From Macrobrachium rosenbergii (lineage: Eukaryota; Arthropoda; Malacostraca; Decapoda; Palaemonidae): DNA of 64,000 nt. The stretch is from contig NC_089781.1 in NCBI RefSeq assembly GCF_040412425.1, positions 50,539,727 to 50,603,726 on the forward strand, given 5' to 3'. Shown one piece after another: positions 21,703 to 32,600 of the stretch (position 1 is its first letter; every line of letters starts with the position of its first letter). Position numbers and translations under genes: made by a program. The notes below the pieces were generated by a model. It made no database searches, was not told the origin of the DNA, and saw only the letters and a program-made list of their open reading frames with translations.

Positions 21703-22480
21703 ATGGCGACGACTACTCAGATTAAGATTGATCCTTTTAATTCTTCTCAGATAACCCTGGATCTTTGGCTTAGTTTATTAGAAGCTAATTTTAGTAATCT
21801 TGGAATTGAGGAAGATAACAAAAAGAAAAATGTTTTGCTAGTGTCGATTGGAACTGATGTTTTTAGTGTACTGGGTAATTTGTGTGCTCCTGATTTACCC
21901 CATACAAAGACTTATGATGACCTTGTAGCTGTATTGAAATCACATTACATTATGAAACCTTCTTATCATCGTAGCCTAATAGCTTTTCAACAAAGAAAAA
22001 ATATGAGGGATGAGACAGTGAATAGTTTGTATGCTGACCTCAAGGCTTTAGCAAAAGATTGCAATTTGGTAATCATTTCGATTCAAGAGTCAGAGATCAG
22101 TTGTTTATGGCAGTGGACAATGAAGTATATTTTCCCAATTTAGTTGCTTTGAATATTGATCTCAAGCTATGACCTCTAGTGCAGTTTTAGAAAGAATTTT
22201 GAACATGGAAAAGCTTTTGTGGGTGAGAGGAACGAATCACAGCCACAGGTTAGTTCAGTGAGAAAAGAAAAGTCATCTTGTAAGCATTGTGGTTTTTCTC
22301 ATGAGAGTATAGACTGTTGGTTTAAAGATCTGACTTGTAACATTTGTAAAGGAAAGGTCATCTAAAAGGGTGTGTAGAGAGGCAAACAAAGATTTGTCTC
22401 TTCATAGGCCTAGTAGTGTTAAACCTAGGTATAAGGCTTCCAATAGTAGGGCTGAAGGTAAGAAGGCTGTAAAACTATTG
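21703..22480 (+). pseudogene. Mag-type gag of M2
   Basis: The start at 21703 (MATTTQIKIDPFNSSQ) opens a 147-codon frame ending near 22140. It has a typical Gypsy gag core (LWLSLLEANF, YDDLVAVLKSHY, LIAFQQRKNMRDETVNSLYA). After a frameshift near 22085 the zinc-knuckle region follows at about 22270-22385, with SCKHCGFSHESIDCWF and then CNICKGK...C, two CCHC-like boxes as in Mag-clade gag. Confidence 0.8.
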
Positions 22481-22509
22481 ATGATTATGAAGACAACAGT
22501 GATGATAGA

Positions 22510-23022
22510 TTGTTAATGGTTAAAGGAAAGATTTTTGCTCTTAATTCTGATGAATTTTATTTCAGTATTAATCAGAATTTAGTTCCATTTGAGATTGACA
22601 GTGGCGCTGCTGTGTCTACTATAACCAAAGAGTGGGTACATAGGTTAAAACTAAATATGGAACGATGCAATAAAAAGCTAAGAGGTTATGATAATATGAA
22701 AATTGATGCCTTGGGCAAAGCGTTAGCTCCTGTACTTTATAATAGCACAAAGGTTTCTCAGGTATTTTATGTTGTTGATTCTTGTAATACAAATTTGTGT
22801 GGTAAAGATTTAATGCAGCAAGTAGGTATTTATCTGGCTGGAATAGATGAAGGTACTAGAGTAATAAAGGTTGCTAATGTGAGTGCAGAAAAGCTGCTAG
22901 ATAATTACTTGGTAGATTCAAGTAAACCTATTGCTGGTGTTTTGGCTAAGATTCATTTAAAAGGTAATGCTACCCCAAAGTTTATGAAAGCACGCACAGT
23001 TCCTTTTATTACAAGAAAATGA
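22510..23022 (+). pseudogene. Protease and linker of M2
   Basis: A 170-codon open frame. FEIDSGAAVSTI near 22588-22623 is the aspartic protease active site (Asp-Ser-Gly). VINT-like spacing to the RT is normal: the frame ends four bases into the next open block at 23019, suggesting a one-base break in an originally continuous pol. M1 has the same stretch, but with its active site shifted. Confidence 0.82.
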
Positions 23023-23735
23023 TTGAAGATGCCTTAGATAAGCTAGTAGCGGATGAAATGATGGAATCCATATCACATAGTGAATGGGCAGTTCCTATTG
23101 TACCTGTATTGAAAGAAAATAAGGTTGAAATGAGGATTTGTGGAGATTTTAAAATTTTGAATAAACAAATTCATTGTGACAGGTACCCATTACCAAAGAT
23201 AGAGGAATTGTTGTCTGTTGTTGGTATGGAAAGTTTTTTCCAAAATTGATTTAAAGAATGCTTATCTTCAAATACCTGTTGATGAGAAAAGTCAAGAGTA
23301 CTTAGTAATTAATACTCATAAAGGATTGTTTAAATATAAGCGTTTACCTTTTGGCTTGTCCTCATCTCCTGGTATTTTCTAAAGGTTTATTTCTCAACTG
23401 TTGGCAAATGTGGAGGGTGTAGCTGCTTATTTAGATGATATTATTGTAAGTGGTGCTACCAAAAAGGAGCATGATCACCGATTAAGAAAGGTTTTGGAAC
23501 TTTTGCAAGCACATAATGTACAAATAAATAAGACTAAGACTGTTTTGGAGGCTGAATCTATTGAATATTTAGGATACCACATCTCAGGTGAAGGAGTCAA
23601 GCCATCTTCAAAGGGACTGAAAGCTATTTTAGATTGCCCATGTCCTACTTCTGTTGAAGAAGTTCAACCTTTTGTAGGTATGATTACTTACTATTGCAAG
23701 GTTGTAAAGAATTTTCTTCTAAGCTAGCTCCCTTG
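23019..23735 (+). pseudogene. Reverse transcriptase of M2
   Basis: Blocks in order: LDKLVADEMMESISHSEWAVP, MRICGDFKILNK, YPLPKIEELLSVV, a broken stretch 23245-23390 (YLQIPVDEKSQEYL, LPFGLSSSPGIF), then AAYLDDIIVSG with the catalytic YLDD at 23428-23439, and IEYLGYHISGEGVKPS. Two frameshifts (about 23243 and 23380) separate three open pieces. Motif spelling is that of Mag/K02A2.6-like Gypsy pol. Confidence 0.85.
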
Positions 23736-24235
23736 TATGATTTGTTGAAGAAAATGTAAAATTTAGATGGACTTCAGTACAGCAGAAGGCGTTTGAAGGC
23801 ATTAAAAGAGATTTTTCCGAGTCCAAAGTGCTGACTAGTTTTGATGGGGATAGTCCTTTTAATCATTGAAGTGGATGCGTCTCCTGTAGGTGTGGGTGTG
23901 TTTTTTGTTACAAAAGGTTGGTGACTAAGAAAAAACAATTTATTTTGCAAGTAAAAAACTATCTAAAGCAGAAAGGAACTACTCTCAGTTAGATAAAGAA
24001 GGATTAGCTCTTATTTTTGCTGTGAAACGTTTTAGATATTTTTTTTTGGCAGGAATTTTGTTGCTAGAACTGATCATAAACCATTACTGGACTTTTGGAA
24101 GAGGGAAACAGATTCCATGCAATGCTAATTCTAGAATACAAAGATGGGCTTTGTTGTTATCTCAGTATGATTATGAATTAGTTCACAAACCTGGGAAGGA
24201 AAAAATGTAATTGCTGATGCCTTAAGCTGATTGCC
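23736..24235 (+). pseudogene. RNase H of M2
   Basis: FRWTSVQQKAFEGIK starts near 23764. NYSQLDKEGLALIFAVKRFRYF near 23975-24045 is the conserved RNase H block carrying the catalytic Glu, and HKPGKE closes it near 24185. At least three indels split the domain. Confidence 0.75.
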
Positions 24236-25636
24236 ACTTGGTGATTTTCATTCTGGTACACCAGCTGAGTATGTTAAATTGGTTGAATTACTTGATTTTG
24301 ATGACATCTCTTTTCAGGCAGTTAAACATTTCACCGATAAGGATGCTGTATTGTCTCAGTTGAAACATTGTTTGAAGCTGGGATGGTCAAAGGAACATAA
24401 TATGTCACTTCTGGAATATGCCCTTGTAAAAGATGATTTATCTCTCCATAATGATGTAATATTGTTTAGAAATAGGGTTTTGATTCCTGTTGAGTTAAGA
24501 TGTAAGGTTTTGAACCATTTGCATTGTGGGCATAATGGTATAAATGCTATGAAAGCTGAGGCAAGGAATTGGGTATGGTGGCCAAAAAGATAGACCAGGA
24601 CATAGGAGAAGTCACAAAGAATTGTAGCATTTGTTTTAAGAATTTTACAAATCCTCGAGCTCCTACATTGCCTTGGCCTATTGTTGGTAAATCATGGTCT
24701 CGACTGCACATAGATTATGCAGGACTGATGGATGGTAAATATTTTTTATAATAATTGTAGATTCTCATAGTAAATTTTGGATATTCATTTTTCTAGTTCC
24801 ACTACGTCAGCTGTTACCATTGGTCATTTGTTACCATTGGTCATTTGAGGAAAACATTCTGTAATTTTGGTATACCTGATATCATTGTATCAGATAATGC
24901 CCAAATTTTGTTTCTCAAGAGATGGAGGAGTTCTTGTGTAAAAATAGTATTAAGCATGTAATACCAGCTCCTTATCATCCATCCTCCAATGGTCTGGCTG
25001 AAAGGGCGGTGAGAACATTCAAGGAGGGCCTGGGAAAATTTAAGAAGGGAGATATTCAGACCAGAATTTGTAGATTTTTGTATAACTATAGGAGGACTGT
25101 GAATTCTTCCACGGGTAAGGCCCCAGCAGAAATAATGTTCGGTAGGAATTTCAAAGGTACTGTTGAATCAGTTAAACTGAAAGACAAATCTTTAAGGAAA
25201 AATGAGGGATGAAATTTTCCAGGAGGAAGGTAAATTGTATAAAGTCAATGATGCTGTGTTTGTTCGTAATTTTGGGAAAGGTTCACCATAGGTGGAAGGA
25301 AAGATTGTGGAAGTACTTGGGTTGAGAAATTATAAGGTGGAAGTACAGAGTTTTGGTAATATTATTTGGACAAGACATGCAGATCAGATTATGCATAGAT
25401 ATATGGGTGACTTTAACCAATCCAATAAAGAAGTGTTATCAAATAATTCTAAGTCATCTGTAAATTTGAGTGATTCTAGTGCTTTCATTTCAGACACTAA
25501 TGTACCATGTGATAATAGTGGGGCTGAAGAACCCATAGAAGTAACTGTAAATAATGATAGTGAATGTTCAGTACAGCCACCAATGTTAAGGCGATCCCGT
25601 CGAATAAGTAAACCTCCAGATCGACTTGATTTATAA
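24231..25636 (+). pseudogene. Integrase and C-terminal tail of M2
   Basis: The His-Cys zinc domain is HCGHNGINAMKAEARNW ... CSICFKNF (24522-24650). The core begins SRLHIDYAGLMDGKYF (first Asp), continues with IVSDNAQ near 24888 (second Asp) and SSNGLAERAVRTFKEG near 24980-25030 (catalytic Glu). The C-terminal tail at 25292-25636 ends in an Arg-rich RRSRRISKPPDR. A 17 bp tandem duplication (24813-24846) and other indels disrupt the core, so activity is lost. Confidence 0.83.
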
Positions 25637-25771
25637 ATATAGGCTATACAAATATGCTGTATTTATCATGTTTTGTTTTCATATTTGTAACATATTTTGG
25701 AAGAAGTAATGATTTATTTAATTGTCTGATGTTTTAAATTGGAATATTATTGCTTTTCTAGGGATACGGGA

Positions 25772-25970
25772 TGTAGAGTTTTAGATAAAAAAAGGTAATC
25801 CTTTGTTAATTCTGATTCTATTCCCTGCTGTGAACGTCTTTTGTTTTTGAGTTCTCGGTTCCGGGGTTGTGTTGTCATGCGGCCGGTGTGCTGGTCCTTG
25901 GCAGCAAGTTGTAACGGATTCACAATAAACCTTGTATCCGGCCCTGTATTTAATTATGCTCGTCCTAACA
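25772..25970 (+). repeat. 3' LTR of M2
   Basis: 199 bp, TGTAGAG ... CCTAACA, nearly identical to 21201-21401. The BEL coding frame starts again right after it. Confidence 0.93.
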
Positions 25971-26500
25971 CTAGCAAACTGAGAGTAACCCCTAGGAAAC
26001 AAAAACGGTTGACCATACCCAAATTAGAGTTATTAGCCTTGTTATCTGGAATTAGGTTAGGTAGAAATTTGAAGCATTTATTAAAAGTCAGTACAGTTGT
26101 GATTTGGACCGACAGTAAGGTCTCCATGGCCTTGGTAAATAGCGAAGAGGAGAACAGGAATGTGTTTATAGCTAATAGAGTAGGAGAGGCTAACTCTCTT
26201 TTACAGGATTGTGGGATGATTCTGAAGCATGTGCCGACGAAAAGTAATCCAGCAGATCTTCTGTCCCGAGGGACCAGTATGAGAGAGCTAACAGACAGCC
26301 AGTTGTGGCACCGAGGACCTCAGTTTCTTCATGTTGAAGGTCCTGCCGATCCCCACAACTATTAGATGAAGCCTCGCTAAGCCAGGCTAATAAACAAGTT
26401 GTTGCCGCCCTCCGTGAACTACAGGAAGAAGTAGCCGTGATACAACCTGCAGACATCTGGCCTGTAATGGAGAGTATTGCTGAATTTAGTGTCGTCCCCG
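25971..26500 (+). pseudogene. BEL RNase H domain, resumed
   Basis: RLTIPKLELLALLSGIRLGR (26008-26066) and VVIWTDSKVSMALV (about 26095-26135) are the BEL RNase H blocks. HVPTKSNPADLLSRG (26230-26272) and LWHRGPQFL (26305) mark the segment just before integrase. The frame is open from the M2 boundary to 26364, then degenerates. The next BEL sequence appears only at about 41780. Confidence 0.85.
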
Positions 26501-26638
26501 ACTAAAAATATTTAGCCTATTCCCTCTCACCCGATACTTTGAAGGATTTAATTTACTTGTGCACTTGAACTCAGTTGAGAGTTTAATTTTTTTTTTTTTA
26601 GTTATAATTTGACAATTTCTTTTAGTTTATGACCCAGT
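26501..26638. other. Junction between BEL and the env-bearing Gypsy element
   Basis: AT-rich sequence with a T-run at 26586-26600. I see neither a clear LTR nor a match to the 3' region of the env element (40650-41700). The 5' LTR of that element is therefore missing or unrecognisable. Confidence 0.4.
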
Positions 26639-28040
26639 GTGCATAGTGAAAAGTCTTATATAGATACAAATGAGATACTCAATTGGAATAAATTTGTTTT
26701 AGCCATGCAAAGGGTTTTTGACGAATTACTGAGCACGGTTAGACATTCACCATACGATTTCAGACCGTCGACACTCGGACGTAGCCGAATTTCAAGACTA
26801 AATTCCCACTCAGCTTTAGTGCAAGGAAATACTAACAATAATAACCCAACTATCCAGAACCAAAATAGTGTTAATCATTCTAATAATACTAACAGTAATA
26901 ATAATAGTAACAATACTAATAATACTCGCACCTTACATTATCGCAATATGAATCAAGCAGCTGTAATAACAACAGCCACACACTACTGTGGGCAGGTGGA
27001 TGATTCAAATCCTGACAAAAGTCGACTCGAACTTATACAGTAAATCATACAGTAAAGTCGCATAACTTCAGGGGAATTGGAGCTAAAATACAGAGCCTTG
27101 CTTCTCGTCAGCTCAGAACATGGGGATCATAAAACTGAATTCCACAAGTTTTAGCAAACTTAATAACTAATGCAGAATTCAAAGAAATTTGTTTATCACT
27201 CTGGGAACCAGTAAATAAGACTGACAGTTTATATAGCATAACTAGATTCCTTAACTCGCAATATAAAACAATTGCTAATTTGTACACAAGCGTGGAAAAT
27301 GCCATAGATAAAATAACAGAAGACTTAAAGAAAACAAGCATTACCATAGGAGATAAGACAGTTTGGAGATAGTGTCAGTAATTTAGTTGAGCTAAGACAT
27401 GTTTTTAAATTACTTGTCATTTGGAACAATATACAATGCCCTTGGAGAAGAGGAAAAGAGGGCTTTCAGAAAAATAAAAATTGATCCAAAGAAAACAGCC
27501 TTCAAACATTGAAAACGATGAGAGAAGAAATACAAAAGAAAAGATAAATCTCTCCAAAGAATTTTAGGAACAACAGAAGCACAAAATGAAAGGAAAGGCA
27601 GAAATAATAATCCTACTTACATGAATAATAAGTACTATGATAATTCTAGAGAAGAAGGGAATAGACCAACTACCTTCCAAGGAAAATATGCCCAAAATAC
27701 TAAAAGAAAATGGAATCCAAATTAGATCAAACAAAAAGTTGTCCTCCCAAACCTTATAAATATGGTCAAAACTCAAACACAAATAATTCAACCCAAGTGA
27801 ACTATTCAGCTCAAGGAGCGAGACCAAAAACAGCCTGTGAAAACTGCGGGGATACAAATCATTTTACAAACGAGTGTAGAAAACCTAGAATCTTTGGGTT
27901 GTAAGAAAGTAGGACATTTAACAAAGAATTGCTGGTTTAGAACACAAGACGGAAATAAAGAAATAGTTGAATTAAGCAGCAATCGCTCAACATCAAATAA
28001 GTCTTCCAGTCAAAGAAAATTATCCTACACATAAGACCAC
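26639..28040 (+). pseudogene. Gag of env-bearing Gypsy element
   Basis: The first open block (26639-27040) contains an Asn/Thr-rich low-complexity stretch at about 26830-26930. Broken pieces to 27560 follow (LWEPVNKTDSLYS, NLYTSVENAIDKI). Near 27834-27945 come two zinc knuckles: CENCGDTNHFTNEC, then CKKVGHLTKNC after a one-base shift. That layout is usual for a nucleocapsid. At least five frame breaks. Confidence 0.7.
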
Positions 28041-28199
28041 AAGAAAGTCCCTTCAAGAAGATAATCTTCAGAAGAATTAGCAAAAAGGGGAACTGAAAGT
28101 TCATCCACCTTATCCTATTTGCAGAGTAAAGAAGTTGTATTTTCCATGGACGAAGAAGAAATAATCAGAAAGGATTTACCTATCATTAAAGTTCCATAA

Positions 28200-28408
28200 A
28201 TCACAAATTATGCACTGTGCTTATGGATTCAGGTAGTACTGTAAGCATAATTGATAAACATACGTTAACAAAATACTTAGGCGTTAAAGAAACGCTAATT
28301 CAGGGTCAAAGCAGAATAATAAAAGGAGTAGCGGGTAAACAGATTAAAATTTTAGGAAATGTGAACTTAGAAATAGACCTTTCGTCACATAAAATGAAAG
28401 TTTTATAG
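28200..28408 (+). pseudogene. Protease of env-bearing Gypsy element
   Basis: LMDSGSTVSIIDKH at about 28220 is the aspartic protease active site (Asp-Ser-Gly). QIKILGNVNLEIDL near 28341-28382 is the usual beta-strand block. The frame closes at 28406 with TAG. Scrambled pieces of this same stretch reappear inside 29910-30185. Confidence 0.75.
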
Positions 28409-30185
28409 TTTTAGAAGACAGATTTTTTTCCTGCACAAGTGTTGTTCTCATTTAATTTAATGAAGAGATGTGGAATCATCCTGGACTGCAGAGAAGGAAG
28501 AATTAACCTGAAACAAGATAATAAAAAAATTTGAAGAAGAAAAGTTTCACCCGAATCTGATCAATTTGTCTGAGACGACTTCGACAAGCGAGAAAGACAT
28601 ACATAAAATAAATTACCATCAAGAGAACAATCAAAATAAAATGGAAAAGAATAGAAAAGAGGAATTCCCACAATTACAGAATAGAAACCCAAGAAAATGT
28701 AACATCCAAAAAATTATATCCTCCAAAGAAAGAAATGACCCAGAAATAAATAATGGTGATTACCAAGGTTCTGAATATGACGAAAAACAAGGCGCCTGTA
28801 CTGATAAATATACAGAGATCAATACCGATAGTTATAGCAATGTAATAATAAATTGTGATAATGAAAGGAAATTACTAAATGAAGTATTGTTATTAAACAA
28901 AATAAATAAAGTAGGTATAAATGATGTAATAGCAGTAACTGAAGAAACTAGTGAACATGCAGAACATTGTTACTTTGCAGAGATAGAAGATGAGGAAATA
29001 TGTTGCGTAAGCACTGCTGATGATAATAAAATAGATACTAAACAGACAAGTAATTTTACATCCAAAGTGTTTAACAAAAATACATTTAAGGGGAAAAGAA
29101 GAGATAGGTTACAGACGTTCTATTATTAAATGAAGAGTTGCCAGAATTTTCAGGATGGATAATTCCTTAGTCCAATGAAAACACTTGTGAAGTTTATGTC
29201 CAAAACTACTCAGATAACAAACTAACACTACTGTATATGCAGGCATTGTCTTTTGCAAAGGAATACCTATTAACAATCCGTTACTAACACTGGAAGGAAA
29301 AGCATTTTCTCTATAACTGGTCAAAGGTCTGAATTAACAAAGAGGTGAATAAAAACAGATTTCCCAGAAAAAATAAATTAATTCAGGTATTAGAAAATTA
29401 CAGAGATGTAATAGTAAGTATAGAAGGAGATAAATTAGGCAGAACAAATGTCCTACAACATAGAATTTTGTTAGAATGGACAAATCCATTTATCCTAATT
29501 ACAGATTACCCATAAGCCAAAGTCCATAGTTGATAATTTGATAGAAGAAATGAAGAAAGATGGGGTAGTTATTCCTTCCAAATCTCCATATAATTCTCCA
29601 TTGCTACTTGTTCCAAAGAAAGATGAAAGAGACTTGTGATATTTATAGAAAGTTAAATTCCAACACCATCCCAGATAGAATGCCAATGCCAGTGATTCAA
29701 GATATGTTAGTTCAATTAGGAGGTGCAAAAATATTTTCATCTTTAGATTTACTTAGTGGATGAAGAAAGTACCTTTAGACGAAGAGTCAAAACCATACAC
29801 AGCCTTCAGCACACATAAAGAACATTAAAAGTTGCCATTTGGACTCAGAATAACGTTTGTTAGATTACTGTTACAAATATGGATATAGAAAATGTTGTAG
29901 TTTACTTAGATGATGTTAGCATAATTGATAAAGTCACATTAAAACTTTAGAAATAGTTAGAAAGATTAGGCAGGACTAAAAATCAAATTAAAGAAATGTC
30001 ACTTCTTAATGGAATTCAGGGTCAAAGTCATGTAATTAGTAAATGGACTGCGCATGCAAGCGGGATAAACAGTTGAATATCCAAAAATTTGAAAGCATTG
30101 AGACGATTGAACTAGGAATAGAAATAGACCTTTCATTAAGGGTTTTCACATAAAAGCCAAACCATTGAAAGTTTTATAGTTCTAG
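28409..30185 (+). repeat. Degraded first copy of a protease-RT tandem duplication
   Basis: It repeats 30186-32030 in order: LFSFNLMKRCGIIL, the NNQNKME block, the CYFAEIEDEE-like block, SLSGW/RT start, the DRMPMPVIQDML block and YLDD. Many short deletions are absent from the second copy. The last about 280 bp are an interleaved mixture of protease and RT sequence. It may be a genuine duplication, an assembly artefact, or both. Confidence 0.7.
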
Positions 30186-31132
30186 AAGACAGATTTTTCC
30201 CGCACAGGTGTTGTTCTCATTTAATTTAATGAAGAGATGTGGAATCATCCTGAATTGCAGAGAAGGAAGAATTAACCTGAAACAAGATAATAAAAAGAGC
30301 GTATGCTTTACGCTTGAAGAAGAAAAGTTTCACCCAAATCTGATCAATTTGTCTGAGATGACTTCAACAAGCGAGAAAGACATACATAAAATAAATTATC
30401 ATCAAGAGAACAATCAAAATAAAATGGAAAGGATTAAAAAGAGGAATTCCCACAATTACAGACTAGAAAGGAAGATGTGCACATCCAGAAATTATATCCT
30501 CCAAAGAAAGAAATGACCCAGGAATAAATAAGGGTGATCTCCAGTGTTCTGAATATGACGAAGAACAAGATGTCTATGATGATAAATATGCAGAGATAAA
30601 TACAGATAGTTATAGCAATGTAGTAATAAGTTGTGATAATGAAGGAAATTATTAAATGAAGTACTGTTGTTAAATAAAAATAAAATAAAGTAGATATAAA
30701 TGATATAATAGCAGTAACTGAAGAAACTAGTATAGATGCAGAACATTGTTACTTTGCAGAGATAAAAGATGAAGAAATATGTTGTGTAAGCACTGCTGAT
30801 GATAATAAAGTACAATTCATACTAAACAGACAGGTAATTTTGCATCCAAAGTGTTTAACAAAAATACATCTAAGGGGAAAAGAAGAGATAGAAGTTAAAG
30901 ACGTTCTTTTACTAAATGAAGAGTTACCAGAATTTGTCAGAATGGATAATTCTTTAGTCCACATGAAGGGTGATACTTGTGAAGTTTATGTCCAAAACTA
31001 CTCAGATAACAAACTAATACTATATGCAGGCATTGTCTTTTGCAAAGGAATACCTATTAACAATCCATTACTAACATTAGAAGAAAAAGCATTTTCTCTG
31101 TAACTGGTCAAAGGTCTGAATTAAGCAAAGAA
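30186..31132 (+). pseudogene. Linker between protease and RT, second copy
   Basis: It begins at the shared LFSFNLMKRCGIIL block (30208) and carries the acidic linker plus an open stretch at 30840-31103 (VLLLNEELPEFV, GDTCEVYVQNYSDNK, ITNNPLLTLEE-like), as in Gypsy pol before the RT fingers. One or two frame breaks near 30470 and 30650. Confidence 0.65.
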
Positions 31133-32173
31133 GTGAATAAAACAGATTTTCCAGAAAACAAAGATAGATTAATTCAGGTATTAGAAAAATACAGAGATGT
31201 AATAGCTATAGAAGGAGATAAATTAGGTAGAACAAATGTCCTAAAACATAAAATTGTATTAGATGATGGAACAAAACCATTCTTTATTCCTAATTACAGA
31301 TTACCAATAAAAAGACCCATAGTTGATAATTTGATAGAAGAAATGAAGAAAGATGGGGTAGTCATTCCTTCTAAATCTCCATATAATTCTCCATTACTAC
31401 TTGTTCCAAAGAAAGATGGAAATTGGAGACTTGTGATAGATTATAGAAAGTTAAATTCCAACACCATCCCAGATAGAATGCCAATGCCAGTAATTCAAGA
31501 TATGTTAGCTCAATTAGGAGGTGCAAGGATATTTTCATCTTTAGATTTACTTAGTGGATACTGGCAAGTACCTTTAGACGAAGAGTCAAAACCATACACA
31601 GCCTTCAGCACACATAAAGAACACTTGCAATTTGAAGTCATGCCATTTGGACTCACTTCGGCTCCTTTAACGTTTGTTAGATTAATGCTTCAAATACTAG
31701 GGGATATAGAAAATGTTGCAGTTTACTTAGATGATGTTATCATTTTTAGTAAAGATTTAGAAAGTCACCTCAAAACTTTAGAAATAGTCCTAGAAAGATT
31801 AAGAAGAGCAGGATTAAAAATCAAATTAAAGAAATGTCAATTCTTAATGAAATCTTTGGAATACTTAGGACATGTAATTAGTGAAGATGGTCTGCGAATG
31901 CAAGCAGGCAAGATAAAAGCAATAGTTGAATATCCAGCTCCTACAAATTTGAAAGCATTGAGACGATTCCTAGGAATGGTAGGCTACTATAGACCTTTCA
32001 TTAAGGGTTTTGCTACAATAGCCAAACCATTAACAGAATTAACAAAGAAAGATGTCAAATATGAATGGAATAAAGAACAAGAGACAGCCTTCCAAACACT
32101 AAAGAGTAAAATGACAAAGGAATCCTGTACTAGTCTACCCAGATTTCTCCAAAGACTTCTACTTAGCCTGTGA
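31133..32173 (+). CDS. Reverse transcriptase of env-bearing Gypsy element
   Basis: Uninterrupted 346-codon frame, the best-preserved coding stretch of the window. It shows PNYRLPIKRPIVDN, the SPYNSPLLLVPKKDG block, RLVIDYRKLNSNTIPD, SSLDLLSGYWQVPLDE, VMPFGLTSAPLTFVRLM, YLDD at 31724-31735, KCQFLMKSLEYLGHVISEDG and FLGMVGYYRPFIKGF. All seven Gypsy RT blocks and the thumb are present and the catalytic Asp pair is intact. It ends by frameshift inside the connection to RNase H, so the intact polyprotein is lost. Confidence 0.88.
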   Translation: MNKTDFPENKDRLIQVLEKYRDVIAIEGDKLGRTNVLKHKIVLDDGTKPFFIPNYRLPIKRPIVDNLIEEMKKDGVVIPSKSPYNSPLLLVPKKDGNWRLVIDYRKLNSNTIPDRMPMPVIQDMLAQLGGARIFSSLDLLSGYWQVPLDEESKPYTAFSTHKEHLQFEVMPFGLTSAPLTFVRLMLQILGDIENVAVYLDDVIIFSKDLESHLKTLEIVLERLRRAGLKIKLKKCQFLMKSLEYLGHVISEDGLRMQAGKIKAIVEYPAPTNLKALRRFLGMVGYYRPFIKGFATIAKPLTELTKKDVKYEWNKEQETAFQTLKSKMTKESCTSLPRFLQRLLLSL

Positions 32174-32600
32174 GGCCTCAAGTACCGGACTAGGGTCTGT
32201 ATTATTACAAAAGGACAAAACAAGAATGAGAGCAGTATATTATGCCAGTAGAGTTTTTAAATGCTGCAGAGAGAAATTATAGTACAATAGAAAGAGAATG
32301 TTTAGCATTATACTGGGGGTTAAAGAAATTTAGACACATAATTTTAGGACATAAAGTCAATGTACTTACTGATCACAAACCAATTTGTGATTTGTTTAAG
32401 AAGAGAACTTTTACAAATAACATGAAGTTCAATAGATGGTTCATTAGTGTGTTAGAATTTGCTCCAGAATTCAGATATATCCCAGGGAAATTTAATACAC
32501 TAGCAGATGCATTATCCAGATCCCAAGAAGAAACAGAGAAATGCATTACCACTAATACTTTTTGTTTTAGCTGTCAAGTAGTAGACTTAGATTTAGAAAG
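32174..32600 (+). pseudogene. RNase H of env-bearing Gypsy element
   Basis: After the frameshift the open frame from 32242 reads NYSTIERECLALYWGLKKF (catalytic Glu), VLTDHKPICDLF (Asp) and YIPGKFNTLADALSR. The first strand, with its Asp, lies in the shifted part at about 32150-32200. The frame is continuous with the integrase N-terminus. Confidence 0.82.

Larger units (their letters stand above)
21201..25970 (+). mobile_element. Mag-like Ty3/Gypsy element M2, both LTRs present
   Basis: LTRs 21201-21401 and 25772-25970 flank gag, protease, RT, RNase H and integrase. It lies inside the BEL RNase H: the host frame stops at 21200 and continues at 25971. TAGC at 21197-21200 and 25972-25975 (TTAGC/CTAGC with one mismatch over five bases) is the target-site duplication. 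The two LTRs are very similar, so this is one of the younger insertions here, although coding frames are already broken. Confidence 0.92.

Noticed and set aside
26639..27043. Asn-rich open frame as a host gene
   Set aside because: Position directly upstream of gag zinc knuckles and protease makes it part of the env-Gypsy gag.
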